DNA from: Saccharothrix luteola | GTDB taxonomy: Bacteria; Actinomycetota; Actinomycetes; Mycobacteriales; Pseudonocardiaceae | Length of the DNA stretch: 64,000 nucleotides | Direction of reading: 5' to 3' | Assembly: GCF_020859565.1 (NCBI RefSeq) | Contig: NZ_JAJHUO010000005.1 | Span: 225,621-289,620, forward strand | Shown: piece by piece, positions 16,906-26,092 of the stretch | How positions within the stretch are numbered: the stretch's first letter is position 1 | How the letters are laid out: every line of letters begins with the position of its first letter | The notes under the pieces: generated by a model | Told to the model about the DNA's origin: nothing | Databases searched by the model: none | What the model saw: only the letters and a program-made list of their open reading frames with translations | Translations under genes and position numbers: made by a program

Positions 16906-17898
16906 TCACCGCGCGAACGCGGCCGCCGCGTCGTCGGCCAGCCGCTCGATCACGTCGCGCAGCTCCAGCACCTCCAGCCAGTGCTCCGGGATGGCCTCGA
17001 CGCCGTCGCGCGCACCGAGCAGGTTGCCGCACAGCGCGCCGGTCGAGTCGCTGTCACCCGAGTGGTTGACCGCGAGCAGGAGCCCGTCGGCCAGGTCACG
17101 TGCGGCCAACGCGGTCAGCACCGCAATCGCCAGCGCCTCCTCGCCGACCCAACCGCCGCCCAACGCCGTCTCGATCACCTCGGGCGTCGGCCGCACGCCG
17201 CCGACGCCCAGCTCGACGGCCAGGTCCAGCAGGGCCAGCTGCTCCTCGTGGCCGTCCCACCTGATCAGCTCGGCGCGGGCCACCTCGATCGCGGGCGGCA
17301 GCGGCACGCCCGCCAGCACCTGCTGCACCAGCACGGCCAGCACACCCGCGGACAGGTAGCCGCTGGGGTGGCCGTGGGTCAGCGCGCCGGTCGCGGCGGC
17401 CAGGTCGAACACCTCGCGCACCTCGTCGGACCACAACGCCACCGGCGCCGCCCGCATCACCGCGCCGCAGCCCTTGGAGTCGTTGATCGGCGCGTCCACC
17501 GTGCCGAGCACGCCCGAGCGCAACGCGGTCAGGCACGTGTTGCCGGGCGCCCGCCGGTCGTGCAGCTCGGGCACGTCCAGCAGCCACCCGTCCGGTCTGA
17601 CCTCCGGGCCGCCCTGCGTCCGCAGCCACCGCGCGTACGCCACGCGCACCTCGTGCACCGGGTCGCTGTCACGCTTGCGGGCCAGCAGCAGGCCTTCCAG
17701 CGTGAACAGGGTCATCTGCGTGTCGTCGGTGATCGCGCCGAGCCGGCCGTAGGCGGGCGCGTAGTCGGTGAGGCCCGACGGACCGAACCGGCCCCGGATG
17801 CGGTCGATCCGGTCGAACTCGATCGAACCGCCGAGCGCGTCGCCGACCGCGCCGGCGAGGAGGCTGCCGCGGAGTGGGCCGATCGGAAGTGAGGTCAC
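16906..17898 (-). CDS. ADP-ribosylglycohydrolase family protein
   Basis: 330 residues. The DraG-like fold is marked by [15 protein letters not shown] near residue 10, the metal ligands in [12 protein letters not shown] near 55, and the C-terminal [14 protein letters not shown] near 270 with further metal aspartates. The family removes ADP-ribose from proteins or small molecules using two Mg/Mn ions. The target is unknown. GTG 17898 lies only 23 nt from the start of the divergent cds1. Confidence 0.92.
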   Translation of the reverse strand: MTSLPIGPLRGSLLAGAVGDALGGSIEFDRIDRIRGRFGPSGLTDYAPAYGRLGAITDDTQMTLFTLEGLLLARKRDSDPVHEVRVAYARWLRTQGGPEVRPDGWLLDVPELHDRRAPGNTCLTALRSGVLGTVDAPINDSKGCGAVMRAAPVALWSDEVREVFDLAAATGALTHGHPSGYLSAGVLAVLVQQVLAGVPLPPAIEVARAELIRWDGHEEQLALLDLAVELGVGGVRPTPEVIETALGGGWVGEEALAIAVLTALAARDLADGLLLAVNHSGDSDSTGALCGNLLGARDGVEAIPEHWLEVLELRDVIERLADDAAAAFAR

Positions 17899-17905
17899 GT
17901 CGCAG

Positions 17906-17915
17906 AAGTTATCGT
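17906..17915. promoter_or_regulatory. Overlapping divergent -10 hexamers
   Basis: Plus strand TATCGT (17910-17915) is 6 nt before GTG 17922 of cds1. Minus-strand TAACTT (plus 17906-17911) is 7 nt before GTG 17898 of the ADP-ribosylglycohydrolase. The two hexamers share two bases, so RNA polymerase cannot occupy both. Confidence 0.5.
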
Positions 17916-17921
17916 GCCGGC

Positions 17922-19016
17922 GTGACGACTTCGGTAGACCGATGTAGCTCCCGGACCAGGGAATGGGTGTGCGAGGCCGTCCGCATCATCGAAGCGGACG
18001 CCAACCGCAGCGCCGACACGCACCTGCTGCACTTCCCCCTCCCGCCGGAGTGGGGCATCGACCTGTACTTGAAGGACGAGTCGACCCACCCCACCGGCTC
18101 GCTCAAGCACCGGCTCGCCCGCTCGCTGTTCCTGTACGCGATCTGCAACGGCTGGGTGGTCGGCGGCACGCCCGTGATCGAGGCGTCGTCCGGCTCCACG
18201 GCGGTGTCGGAGGCGTACTTCGCGCGCCTGCTCGGGTTGCCGTTCATCGCGGTGATGCCCCGTTCCACCAGCCAGGAGAAGGTGGCGCTGATCGAGCGCC
18301 AGGGCGGGCGGTGCCACTTCGTCGACGAGCCGGGCGCGATCTACGACGAGTCCCGGCGGCTCGCGGCCGAGCTGGGCGGGCACTTCATGGACCAGTTCAC
18401 GCACGCCGAGCGGGCGACGGACTGGCGCGGCAACAACAACATCGCCGAGTCGGTGTTCCAGCAGATGGCGCTGGAGTCCGCGCCCGAGCCGGAGTGGGTC
18501 GTCGTGGGCGCGGGCACGGGCGGCACGAGCGCGACCATCGGCCGCTACATCCACTACCGGAAGCTGCGGACCCGGCTGGCCGTGGTGGACCCGGAGCACT
18601 CGGTGTTCTTCGACGCGTGGCGCGACGGGAGCCCGTCGTTGACCGGGACGCGTGGCTCGCGCATCGAGGGCATCGGGCGACCACGGGTGGAGCCGTCGTT
18701 CATCGGCACCGTGATCGACCGGATGATCAAGGTGCCGGACGCGGCGTCGGTGGCGACGATCCGGCACGTGGAGGACGTGCTCGGGCGGCGTGTGGGCGGG
18801 TCGACCGGCACGAACCTGTGGGGCGCGTTCCAGCTGATCGCCGAGATGCGGGCCTCGCGGCTGCGCGGGAGCGTCGTGACGTTGCTGTGCGACGGCGGCG
18901 AGCGCTACGCGCACACGTACTACGACGACGAGTGGGTCGCCGCGCAGGGCATGGACCTGGAGCCGCACCGGGCCACGTTGGAGAGGTTCCGCTCGACCGG
19001 TATGTGGAGCCGGTGA
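17922..19016 (+). CDS. cds1: PLP-dependent cysteine desulfhydrase of the Cds1 type
   Basis: 364 residues of the cysteine synthase fold. The PLP lysine is K62 in [11 protein letters not shown]. The phosphate loop is [12 protein letters not shown] near residue 196, and the substrate loop is [14 protein letters not shown] near residue 95. The C-terminal part ([32 protein letters not shown]) matches actinobacterial Cds1, which releases H2S, pyruvate and ammonia from cysteine. A synthase role cannot be fully excluded. GTG 17922 is chosen for its leaderless -10. Confidence 0.85.
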   Translation: MTTSVDRCSSRTREWVCEAVRIIEADANRSADTHLLHFPLPPEWGIDLYLKDESTHPTGSLKHRLARSLFLYAICNGWVVGGTPVIEASSGSTAVSEAYFARLLGLPFIAVMPRSTSQEKVALIERQGGRCHFVDEPGAIYDESRRLAAELGGHFMDQFTHAERATDWRGNNNIAESVFQQMALESAPEPEWVVVGAGTGGTSATIGRYIHYRKLRTRLAVVDPEHSVFFDAWRDGSPSLTGTRGSRIEGIGRPRVEPSFIGTVIDRMIKVPDAASVATIRHVEDVLGRRVGGSTGTNLWGAFQLIAEMRASRLRGSVVTLLCDGGERYAHTYYDDEWVAAQGMDLEPHRATLERFRSTGMWSR

Positions 19017-19090
19017 TTCTTGCTTTCATGGGAACGCGCGGCGCGTGCCGTGCGTCGCAGCGGGGATCGGCGCGTGGGAAGGGGTGTGCG

Positions 19091-19489
19091 GTGAGCGCGT
19101 GGCGGACGGCGGAGGTGCTCACGGCGGAGGACGTGCTGGCCAGGTCCGTCGCCGACGCGGACAAGGCGATGCGCGAGGCGGCGAAGCTGCGGTACCCGCA
19201 GCGCGAGCCCTCGGCCGACGACGTGCGCCGGGTGATGCAGTACGCGAAGTCGAACGCGGCGACGCCGGAGCTGCAGGCGTTGCAGCGCCGGATCGCGGGC
19301 GGCTACCTGAGCTGGCGCCAGGTGCTCATGGGCGAGGCCGCCGACGACCGCGGCGTGAAGGCGGCGCTGGAGGCGGACCGCGAAGCCCTGGCGGCCCTGT
19401 GCCGCGGCGAGGAACCACGCGTCGAACCGCCGAAGCCCAAGCCGCGGGACGACGACGAGCCGATGACGTTCACCGAGGACGCCTGGTGA
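19091..19489 (+). CDS. Hypothetical 132-residue acidic/helical protein
   Basis: Not recognised. The sequence is mostly helical and charged, without membrane segments (LTAEDVLARSVADADKAMREAAK; DDVRRVMQYAKSNAATPELQALQRR). It ends in a proline/lysine then acidic tail (RVEPPKPKPRDDDEPMTFTEDAW). GTG 19091 is preceded by GGGAAGGGG (19077-19085). Its 3' end overlaps the converging acetyltransferase gene by 20 nt. Confidence 0.65.
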   Translation: MSAWRTAEVLTAEDVLARSVADADKAMREAAKLRYPQREPSADDVRRVMQYAKSNAATPELQALQRRIAGGYLSWRQVLMGEAADDRGVKAALEADREALAALCRGEEPRVEPPKPKPRDDDEPMTFTEDAW

Positions 19490-20069
19490 CGAGGTCCTCG
19501 TCGGTGATCGGGCGGACCGCTCGGCACGGCGTCCCGACCGCGACCACCATGGGCGGGATGTCCCGGCTGACCACGCTGCCGGCGCCGATGACCGCCCCGT
19601 AGCCGATCCGGACGCCCGGCAGCACGACGGAGTTGCTGCCGATCCACACCTTGTCCTCGATGACGATCGGTTCCGAGAACCGCGCGAAGTCGACGCGCCG
19701 GTGCGGGTGGACGGGGTGCCCCGTCGTGGTCAGCGTCACGCTCGGGGCGATCATGACCCCGTCCCCGACGCGGATGTCGACGTCGTCGACGAACGCGAGG
19801 TTGACGTTGCCGAAGAAGTCGTCGCCGATGTGGACGTTGCTCCCGAAGCCGGCGCTGAACGGCGGGAGCAGCACGGTGCGCTCGCCGACCGAACCGAGGA
19901 TCGCGACGAGCAGCGACCTCCGCTTGTCGGCGTCACCCGGCGGGGTGTGGTTGTACTCGAAGATCAGGTCGGTCCGTCGCCGCGGGGCCTGGAACGCGGC
20001 CTCGGACTCGGTGTAGACCAGGCCTCGCCGGATCCGGTCCGAGACCTCCTGCTTGTCACTGCCGGACAC
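19470..20069 (-). CDS. Sugar O-acetyltransferase (LacA/Maa-like, left-handed beta-helix)
   Basis: 199 residues. The N-terminal cap (GLVYTESEAAFQAPRRRTDLIFEYN) matches maltose/galactoside acetyltransferases. Hexapeptide turns run from about residue 75 (SNVHIGDDFFGNVNLAFVDD) to 180, with the catalytic histidine in TTGHPVHPHRR. The end VVAVGTPCRAVRPI is the acetyl-CoA-binding signature. The acceptor is probably a sugar or sugar-like alcohol, not identified. GTG 20069 has GGGAG 7 nt upstream. Confidence 0.88.
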   Translation of the reverse strand: MSGSDKQEVSDRIRRGLVYTESEAAFQAPRRRTDLIFEYNHTPPGDADKRRSLLVAILGSVGERTVLLPPFSAGFGSNVHIGDDFFGNVNLAFVDDVDIRVGDGVMIAPSVTLTTTGHPVHPHRRVDFARFSEPIVIEDKVWIGSNSVVLPGVRIGYGAVIGAGSVVSRDIPPMVVAVGTPCRAVRPITDEDLVTRRPR

Positions 20070-20090
20070 CTCGGCGCTCCCTTCCCCGGA

Positions 20091-20963
20091 TCAGCCCAGC
20101 ACCAGCGCGACGGGCACGGCGATGCCCCACACCAGCATGGCCAGGCCCGTGTCGCGCAGCACGGGGATCAGGTCGCGGCCCTTGCCGCCGTTCAGCACCC
20201 GTCGCGCGCCCAGCACGACGAGCGGCAGGGCCAGGAAGCCGATCAGGGCCAGCGGCACGCGCAGGCCGATCGCCAGCGTGATCAGGAACGGGATCGAGAC
20301 CAGGGCCAGGTAGAGCCGGCGGGAGTCGCGGTCGCCCAGGGTGGACGCCAGCGTGCGCTTGCCCGCCTGGATGTCGGTCGGGATGTCGCGCAGGCTGTTC
20401 GCGATCATCACGCCGGTCGAGAAGGCGCCCATCGCGACCGCGCCGCCGATGCCGATGCCGGTGACCTCGCCGGTCTGCACGTACAGCGTGCCGAGCACCG
20501 CCGCGGGCCCGAAGAACAGGAACACGGCCAGCTCGCCGAGGCCCGAGTACCCGTACGGCTTGCGGCCACCGGTGTAGAACCACGCCGCCGCGATGCACAC
20601 CGCGCCGAACGCCACCATCCAGTACCGGCCCGACAGCACCACCAGCACCAGGCCCGCCACCGCGGCCACGCCCAGCGCGGCGAACGCCGCCGTGCGCACT
20701 GCCCGCGGGTCGGCGGCACCCGACCCGACCAGCCGGAACGGGCCGACGCGGTTCGCGTCCGTGCCCCGGATGCCGTCGGAGTAGTCGTTGGCGTAGTTCA
20801 CGCCGACCTGCAACGCCACCGCCACCACGAGCGCCAGCGCCGCCCGGGTCAGGTCGAAGCCGTCGATGTGGTGCGCGGCGCCCGCGCCGACGAGCACCGG
20901 CGCGATCGAGTTCGGCAGCGTGCGGGGGCGGGTCCCCGATACCCACTGGGCGACTGTGGCCAT
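20091..20963 (-). CDS. menA: 1,4-dihydroxy-2-naphthoate polyprenyltransferase
   Basis: 290 residues, an integral membrane UbiA-family enzyme with about eight to nine helices. It joins the polyprenyl tail to dihydroxynaphthoate. The first aspartate-rich motif is NYANDYSDGIRGTD near residue 60, and the second is DIPTDIQAGKRTLAS near 195. ATG 20963 is preferred over ATG 20972 because GGAGG directly abuts the earlier codon and is 9 nt from the later one. It lies downstream of menB, menE and a secreted-protein gene on the same strand. Confidence 0.94.
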   Translation of the reverse strand: MATVAQWVSGTRPRTLPNSIAPVLVGAGAAHHIDGFDLTRAALALVVAVALQVGVNYANDYSDGIRGTDANRVGPFRLVGSGAADPRAVRTAAFAALGVAAVAGLVLVVLSGRYWMVAFGAVCIAAAWFYTGGRKPYGYSGLGELAVFLFFGPAAVLGTLYVQTGEVTGIGIGGAVAMGAFSTGVMIANSLRDIPTDIQAGKRTLASTLGDRDSRRLYLALVSIPFLITLAIGLRVPLALIGFLALPLVVLGARRVLNGGKGRDLIPVLRDTGLAMLVWGIAVPVALVLG

Positions 20964-21017
20964 GCCGGACATCCTCCGACATGGTGAACGGGGACCCGCT
21001 CCCGGGTGGTCGCGTGA

Positions 21018-22214
21018 TCAGCAGGCGGTGGCGCCCGACACGCCCGACACGTACGCCCGGGCGACGAACTTGCCCGCCGCGATCCGGAACCAGATGTTCG
21101 AGGTGCCCTGCGAGCCCGTCACCGACTGGCCGGTGACCTGGCACTCGACCCGCACCTGGGCGTAGTTCGCGGCCAAGCCGACCTGGGAGGCCGTCGAGGT
21201 CGCGCCGCTGCGCACGTTCAGCGGGTCGCCGGCGGTGCGGATGAAGCCCGCCGGGCCCGAACCCGTCCACTGGTAGGTGACGGTGACCCACGCGTTGTCG
21301 GTCAGCTTCAGGCCGTCCCAGAACGTGCCGTCGGCCAGGTCGATGCCCGCCGGGTTGGCCACGGTGCGGCCGAACTGGTCCTTGCCGCCGTTGTAGCCGT
21401 CCTGGTACGCGGCCTGCGCCTCGGGCTTGCCCTGGGGCAGGTCCTTCCACATCTCGCGGGTGGCCGAGGGGTTCCAGTAGTCGTCCTTGGTGTTCCACGG
21501 GCCGACGTCCCACACCGGCGCCCACTCGCAGCGGCCGTTCGACGCGCACACCCGCACGCTGTACGTGCCGGTGCCCTTGGCGGACAGGCCGCGCCGCGAC
21601 GGCAGGGCGGCGAAGTGGTCGCGGCTGACGATCACGTGCCCGTTCGCCGTCGTGCCGCCGACCAGGCCCTCACGGGTCGCGTAGACCCGGTAGGACAGGC
21701 CCGCGGCCTGCGCCCCGACCTCCGGCGCGGCGACCGTCGTGAACGCGCGGAGGTCCACCCGGCTCACCTCGGGCGAGGCCTTCTCGGCCGTGAGCGCCAA
21801 CCGGACCTGCACGGTGGTGACGAAGGTCGGCAGCACGGCGGGCGCGTCGGGGCGCGCCTCGACCCACTCGGTCCACTGCTCGTCGCCCACCGCGCCGCGC
21901 ACGTCGACGGCGACTTCCGCGCCGGCGGGCACGCTGCTCCTCACGGTCGCGGCGACGGCGTTGACCGGCGCGTCGAACGTCCGCGGTTCGAGCTGCAGGA
22001 ACCCGGTGCGGATGGCGGCCCGCGCGCTGGCGGGCGTCGGTGCGGCGCGGTCGAGCCGCACCGCGCCGTCGTGCGTCGTCACGCCGTTGTCGTCGGCGTC
22101 CACAGTGGACAGGTCGGCGCGCCACCCGACGTCGGACGCGGCGGCGGCGGGCGACGCGAGTCCGGCGGTCAGGACGGTGGCGACGGCGAGCGGTATCAGG
22201 TAGCGCCTGGTCAT
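21018..22214 (-). CDS. Secreted protein with a C-terminal SH3-like domain
   Basis: 398 residues. The Sec signal peptide ends near ASPAAAASD. The middle part is beta-rich and unassigned: an immunoglobulin-like stretch near 60-160, a WNTKDDYWNPSATREMW segment near 250, and DGYNGGKDQFGRTVANPAGIDLADG. The last ~70 residues (DPLNVRSGATSTASQVG...) look like a bacterial SH3 domain that binds cell wall. ATG 22214 has GAGGAG 7 nt upstream. Its insertion between menE and menA is probably positional, not functional. Confidence 0.75.
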   Translation of the reverse strand: MTRRYLIPLAVATVLTAGLASPAAAASDVGWRADLSTVDADDNGVTTHDGAVRLDRAAPTPASARAAIRTGFLQLEPRTFDAPVNAVAATVRSSVPAGAEVAVDVRGAVGDEQWTEWVEARPDAPAVLPTFVTTVQVRLALTAEKASPEVSRVDLRAFTTVAAPEVGAQAAGLSYRVYATREGLVGGTTANGHVIVSRDHFAALPSRRGLSAKGTGTYSVRVCASNGRCEWAPVWDVGPWNTKDDYWNPSATREMWKDLPQGKPEAQAAYQDGYNGGKDQFGRTVANPAGIDLADGTFWDGLKLTDNAWVTVTYQWTGSGPAGFIRTAGDPLNVRSGATSTASQVGLAANYAQVRVECQVTGQSVTGSQGTSNIWFRIAAGKFVARAYVSGVSGATAC

Positions 22215-22284
22215 CGCAGCACTCCTCGTCCGGGTGCGCGGTGCGGTGGTGACCGCGGCAGGGCCGCGCGCCTCGGCGCTGCCG

Positions 22285-22314
22285 AGCCAATCGCCTGGCG
22301 TGGTTATCTGTCAA
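22285..22314 (-). promoter_or_regulatory. Promoter of the secreted-protein gene
   Basis: On the minus strand a perfect -35 TTGACA (plus 22309-22314), an 18-bp spacer and -10 TTGGCT (plus 22285-22290). The leader is about 60 nt. The surrounding gap (22300-22362) is clearly poorer in GC than its neighbours. Confidence 0.5.
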
Positions 22315-22342
22315 CCAACAATCTCGCTAATAAGACAGAAAC

Positions 22343-23406
22343 TCACCCAAACGAGCTAGCGACCGCCCTCCGATCCACCTTGCCGGGCCCGCGCAACGGC
22401 AGTTCCGCCACGTACACGACCCGCTTCGGCATGGCGAACCGCCCCACGACGTCGCCGACCGCCGCGCACAGCTCGTCCACGTCGGGCGGGTCATCCGGAT
22501 TTTCCGGCACCACGGCTGCCGCCACCACCTGACCCCATTCGGGGTCGGCCAGCCCCACCACGCACGCCTCCCGCACGCCGGGCTGGGCCGTCAGCGCCCG
22601 TTCGACGCCGGCGGGCGCGATGTTCTCGCCGCCGCTGATGATCACGTCGTCGGCCCGGCCGAGCACCTCCACCGTGCCGTCGGCGCGGACGCGGCCGAGG
22701 TCGCCGGTGCGGAACCACTCCCCGAACGGCTCGCCGCCCTGGTAGCCCAGCGCCAGCACCGGGCCGCCGACCTCGATGCGGCCGTCGACCAGCCGCACGC
22801 GCACGCCGTCGAGCGGCAGCCCGTCGTAGACGCAGCCGCCGGACGTCTCGCTCATCCCGTAGGTGGTGACCACCCGGACGCCGAGCTCCCGCGAGCGTTC
22901 GAGCAGTGAAGGCGGGGTGGCCGCGCCGCCGATCAGCACGGCGTCGTACTGCCGGGCGGCGGCGAGCCCCGGGCCGTCGGTGGCGACCAGGCGGGCCAGC
23001 TGCGTCGGCACGAGGGCGGTGTAGTGGCGCCCCGGCGTGGCCAGCACCGGCCGGGACGCGACGGCGAAGTCGGCGGCGCGGAAACCGGGCGCCAGGTCCA
23101 TCACGCCCGGCTCGACGCCCGCCACCACCGACCGCACCAGCACCTGGATGCCGGCGATGTGCGTGGTCGGCAGGGCCAGCAGCCACCGGCCGGGCCCGCC
23201 GAGGCGGGCGTGGGTCAGCTCGGCGGACGTCGTCAGCGCGTCCGCGCCGAGCAGCACGGTCTTCGGCTCGCCGGTGGAGCCCGACGTCGTGACCGCGAGC
23301 GCGGCGGCGGTCTCCCACCCGCGCAACGGCGGCAGGTCGCCGGGCTGCGCGATCACCGGGCCGCCACCGGAGGTCAGCGCGGCCCGCAGCAGGTCGAGGG
23401 TGACCA

Positions 23407-23407
<1 letters not shown>
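22343..23407 (-). CDS. menE: o-Succinylbenzoate-CoA ligase
   Basis: 354 residues, the short form typical of actinobacterial MenE. The adenylation signature is TTSGSTGEPKTVLL near residue 38. Later motifs are TYGMSETSGG, WFRTGDLGRV, GRADDVIISGGENIAPAGVE and the catalytic lysine in GPGKVDRRAV at the end. It activates o-succinylbenzoate with ATP and CoA to give the MenB substrate. The ATG shares one base with the menB stop (TGATG), so the pair is co-translated. Confidence 0.93.
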
Positions 23408-24318
<911 letters not shown>

Positions 24319-24325
24319 GGCAGGG

Positions 24326-24331
24326 ACAATA
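24326..24331 (-). promoter_or_regulatory. -10 of menB-menE, leaderless
   Basis: Minus strand TATTGT, 7 nt before GTG 24318. Confidence 0.45.
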
Positions 24332-24401
24332 GGCCCGCGCCGCGGCCGAGAGGCGGTCCGGTCCGGCTCAGCGCGTGGAATCACCTGGTCGCGGGCTGAG
24401 C

Positions 24402-24407
24402 GACAAT
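24402..24407 (+). promoter_or_regulatory. -10 of menD, leaderless
   Basis: GACAAT, 6 nt before GTG 24414. Its match to TANNNT is weaker than at the other leaderless genes. Confidence 0.3.
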
Positions 24408-24413
24408 GTGCGG

Positions 24414-26036
24414 GTGAACCCGTCCACCGCGCAGGCCAGGGTGCTCGTCGACGAGCTGATCCGCAACGACGTCCGGCACGTCGTGCTGAGCCCCGGATCG
24501 CGCAACGCGCCGCTGTCGTTCGCCCTGCACGAGGCAGCCGCGGCCGGCCGGCTCACCCTGCACGTCCGCGTGGACGAGCGCACCGCGGGCTTCCTCGCCC
24601 TCGGCCTGGCCAAGGGCAACGACGAGGTCACCGCCGTCACCTGCACGTCCGGCACCGCCGTGGCGAACCTGCACCCCGCCGTGCTGGAGGCCCGGCACGC
24701 GGGCGTCCCGGTCATCGCGCTCACCGCGGACCGGCCGGTCGAGCTCTACCGCACGGGCGCCAGCCAGACCGTGGACCAGCAGCGCGTCTTCGGCCTGGAC
24801 ACGCTCCAGTTCCCCATCGCCGAACGCCGGGAGAACCAGAACGGCCTGTGGCGCTCCCTGGTGTGCCGAGCCGTGGCCACCGCCCGCGAGCAGGGCCCGG
24901 TGCACGTCAACGTCCCGTTCCGCGAGCCGCTCGTGCCCGGGGGCGACGACGACTGGCCGGAGAGCCTGGACGGCCGCCCGTTCGACATGCCGTGGACCCG
25001 CACCGCCCGCCGCACGACGACCTCCACGCACGCCGCCGACCACCTCGGCCCGCGCACCCTGGTGATCGTCGGCGACACCGGGCACGACCTCTCCGACCTG
25101 GCCGAACGCGCCGGCTGGCCGGTCGTCGCCGAACCCACCGGACACGGCCTGCGCCACGGCACGCTCCTGCTCAACGCGGGCGAGCTGCCCGACCACCTCG
25201 TGCCGCAGGCCGTGGTCGTCGTCGGCCGCGCCACCCTGTCCCGCGGTGTGCTCAAGCTCATCGCGCGGACCCCGGTGGTGCACGTGCTGTCCGACGAGCT
25301 CGACTGGCCGGACCCGCAGTTCACCGCCACGCACACGTCGACCGACCTGGTCCTCGGCGAGCACGACGTGGACGACGACTGGCTCACCGCCTGGCAGCAC
25401 GCGGACAAGGCGGTCGCCGACGTGGTGGACGGCCTGCTGGCGGAGGAGCCCTGGCCGACCGGGCTGCACGTGGCCCGCGACGTGGTCGCCGCGCTGCCGC
25501 CGGGCGCGAACCTGTTCCTCGGCTCGTCCAACCCGGTCCGCGACGTCGACCTGGTCGCCGAGCCGCGCCGCGACGTCCGCACCTACGCCAACCGGGGCGT
25601 GGCCGGCATCGACGGCAGCATCTCCACCGCCGCCGGCATCGCGCTCACCCGCGGCCCGACCTACGCCCTGATCGGCGACCTGACGTTCCTGCACGACGCG
25701 AACGGCCTGCTCATCGGTCCCGGCGAGCCGCGACCCGACCTGACCGTCGTCGTGCTCAACGACGACGGCGGCGGCATCTTCGCGTTGCTGGAGCAGGGTG
25801 CGAAAGAGCACGAGCGGACCTTCGAGCGCGTTTTCGGCACGCCGCACGGCGTCGACCTGAAGTCGTTGTGCGCGGCGCACCACGTGCCGCACGCGGAAGC
25901 CTCGACGCCGGACGAGTTGAGACGGGCGCTCGACCGGCCGAGCGGAATCCGGGTGGTGGAAATCCGGGCGGACCGGCACGAATTGCGCGATCTGCACCGA
26001 CGGCTGAAGGCCGCCGTGTCAACCGCATTCCAATAG
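24414..26036 (+). CDS. menD: 2-succinyl-5-enolpyruvyl-6-hydroxy-3-cyclohexene-1-carboxylate synthase
   Basis: 540 residues, a ThDP-dependent enzyme that adds the succinyl semialdehyde unit of 2-oxoglutarate to isochorismate. The N-terminal signature HVVLSPGSRNAPLSFAL is near residue 22, and the ThDP glutamate region is HVRVDERTAGF near 50. The ThDP/Mg motif near 420 is GDLTFLHDANGLL ... VLNDDGGGIF. GTG 24414 is chosen because it follows the -10-like GACAAT; GTG 24408 is an alternative. Confidence 0.95.
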   Translation: MNPSTAQARVLVDELIRNDVRHVVLSPGSRNAPLSFALHEAAAAGRLTLHVRVDERTAGFLALGLAKGNDEVTAVTCTSGTAVANLHPAVLEARHAGVPVIALTADRPVELYRTGASQTVDQQRVFGLDTLQFPIAERRENQNGLWRSLVCRAVATAREQGPVHVNVPFREPLVPGGDDDWPESLDGRPFDMPWTRTARRTTTSTHAADHLGPRTLVIVGDTGHDLSDLAERAGWPVVAEPTGHGLRHGTLLLNAGELPDHLVPQAVVVVGRATLSRGVLKLIARTPVVHVLSDELDWPDPQFTATHTSTDLVLGEHDVDDDWLTAWQHADKAVADVVDGLLAEEPWPTGLHVARDVVAALPPGANLFLGSSNPVRDVDLVAEPRRDVRTYANRGVAGIDGSISTAAGIALTRGPTYALIGDLTFLHDANGLLIGPGEPRPDLTVVVLNDDGGGIFALLEQGAKEHERTFERVFGTPHGVDLKSLCAAHHVPHAEASTPDELRRALDRPSGIRVVEIRADRHELRDLHRRLKAAVSTAFQ

Positions 26037-26080
26037 TGGGAATCCTACCGACGGGGGTACAGCCCGCCGGTGGCCGCGAC

Positions 26081-26086
26081 TAGCTT
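26081..26086 (+). promoter_or_regulatory. -10 of the M1 aminopeptidase gene, leaderless
   Basis: TAGCTT, 6 nt before ATG 26093. Confidence 0.4.
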
Positions 26087-26092
26087 CGCCGC

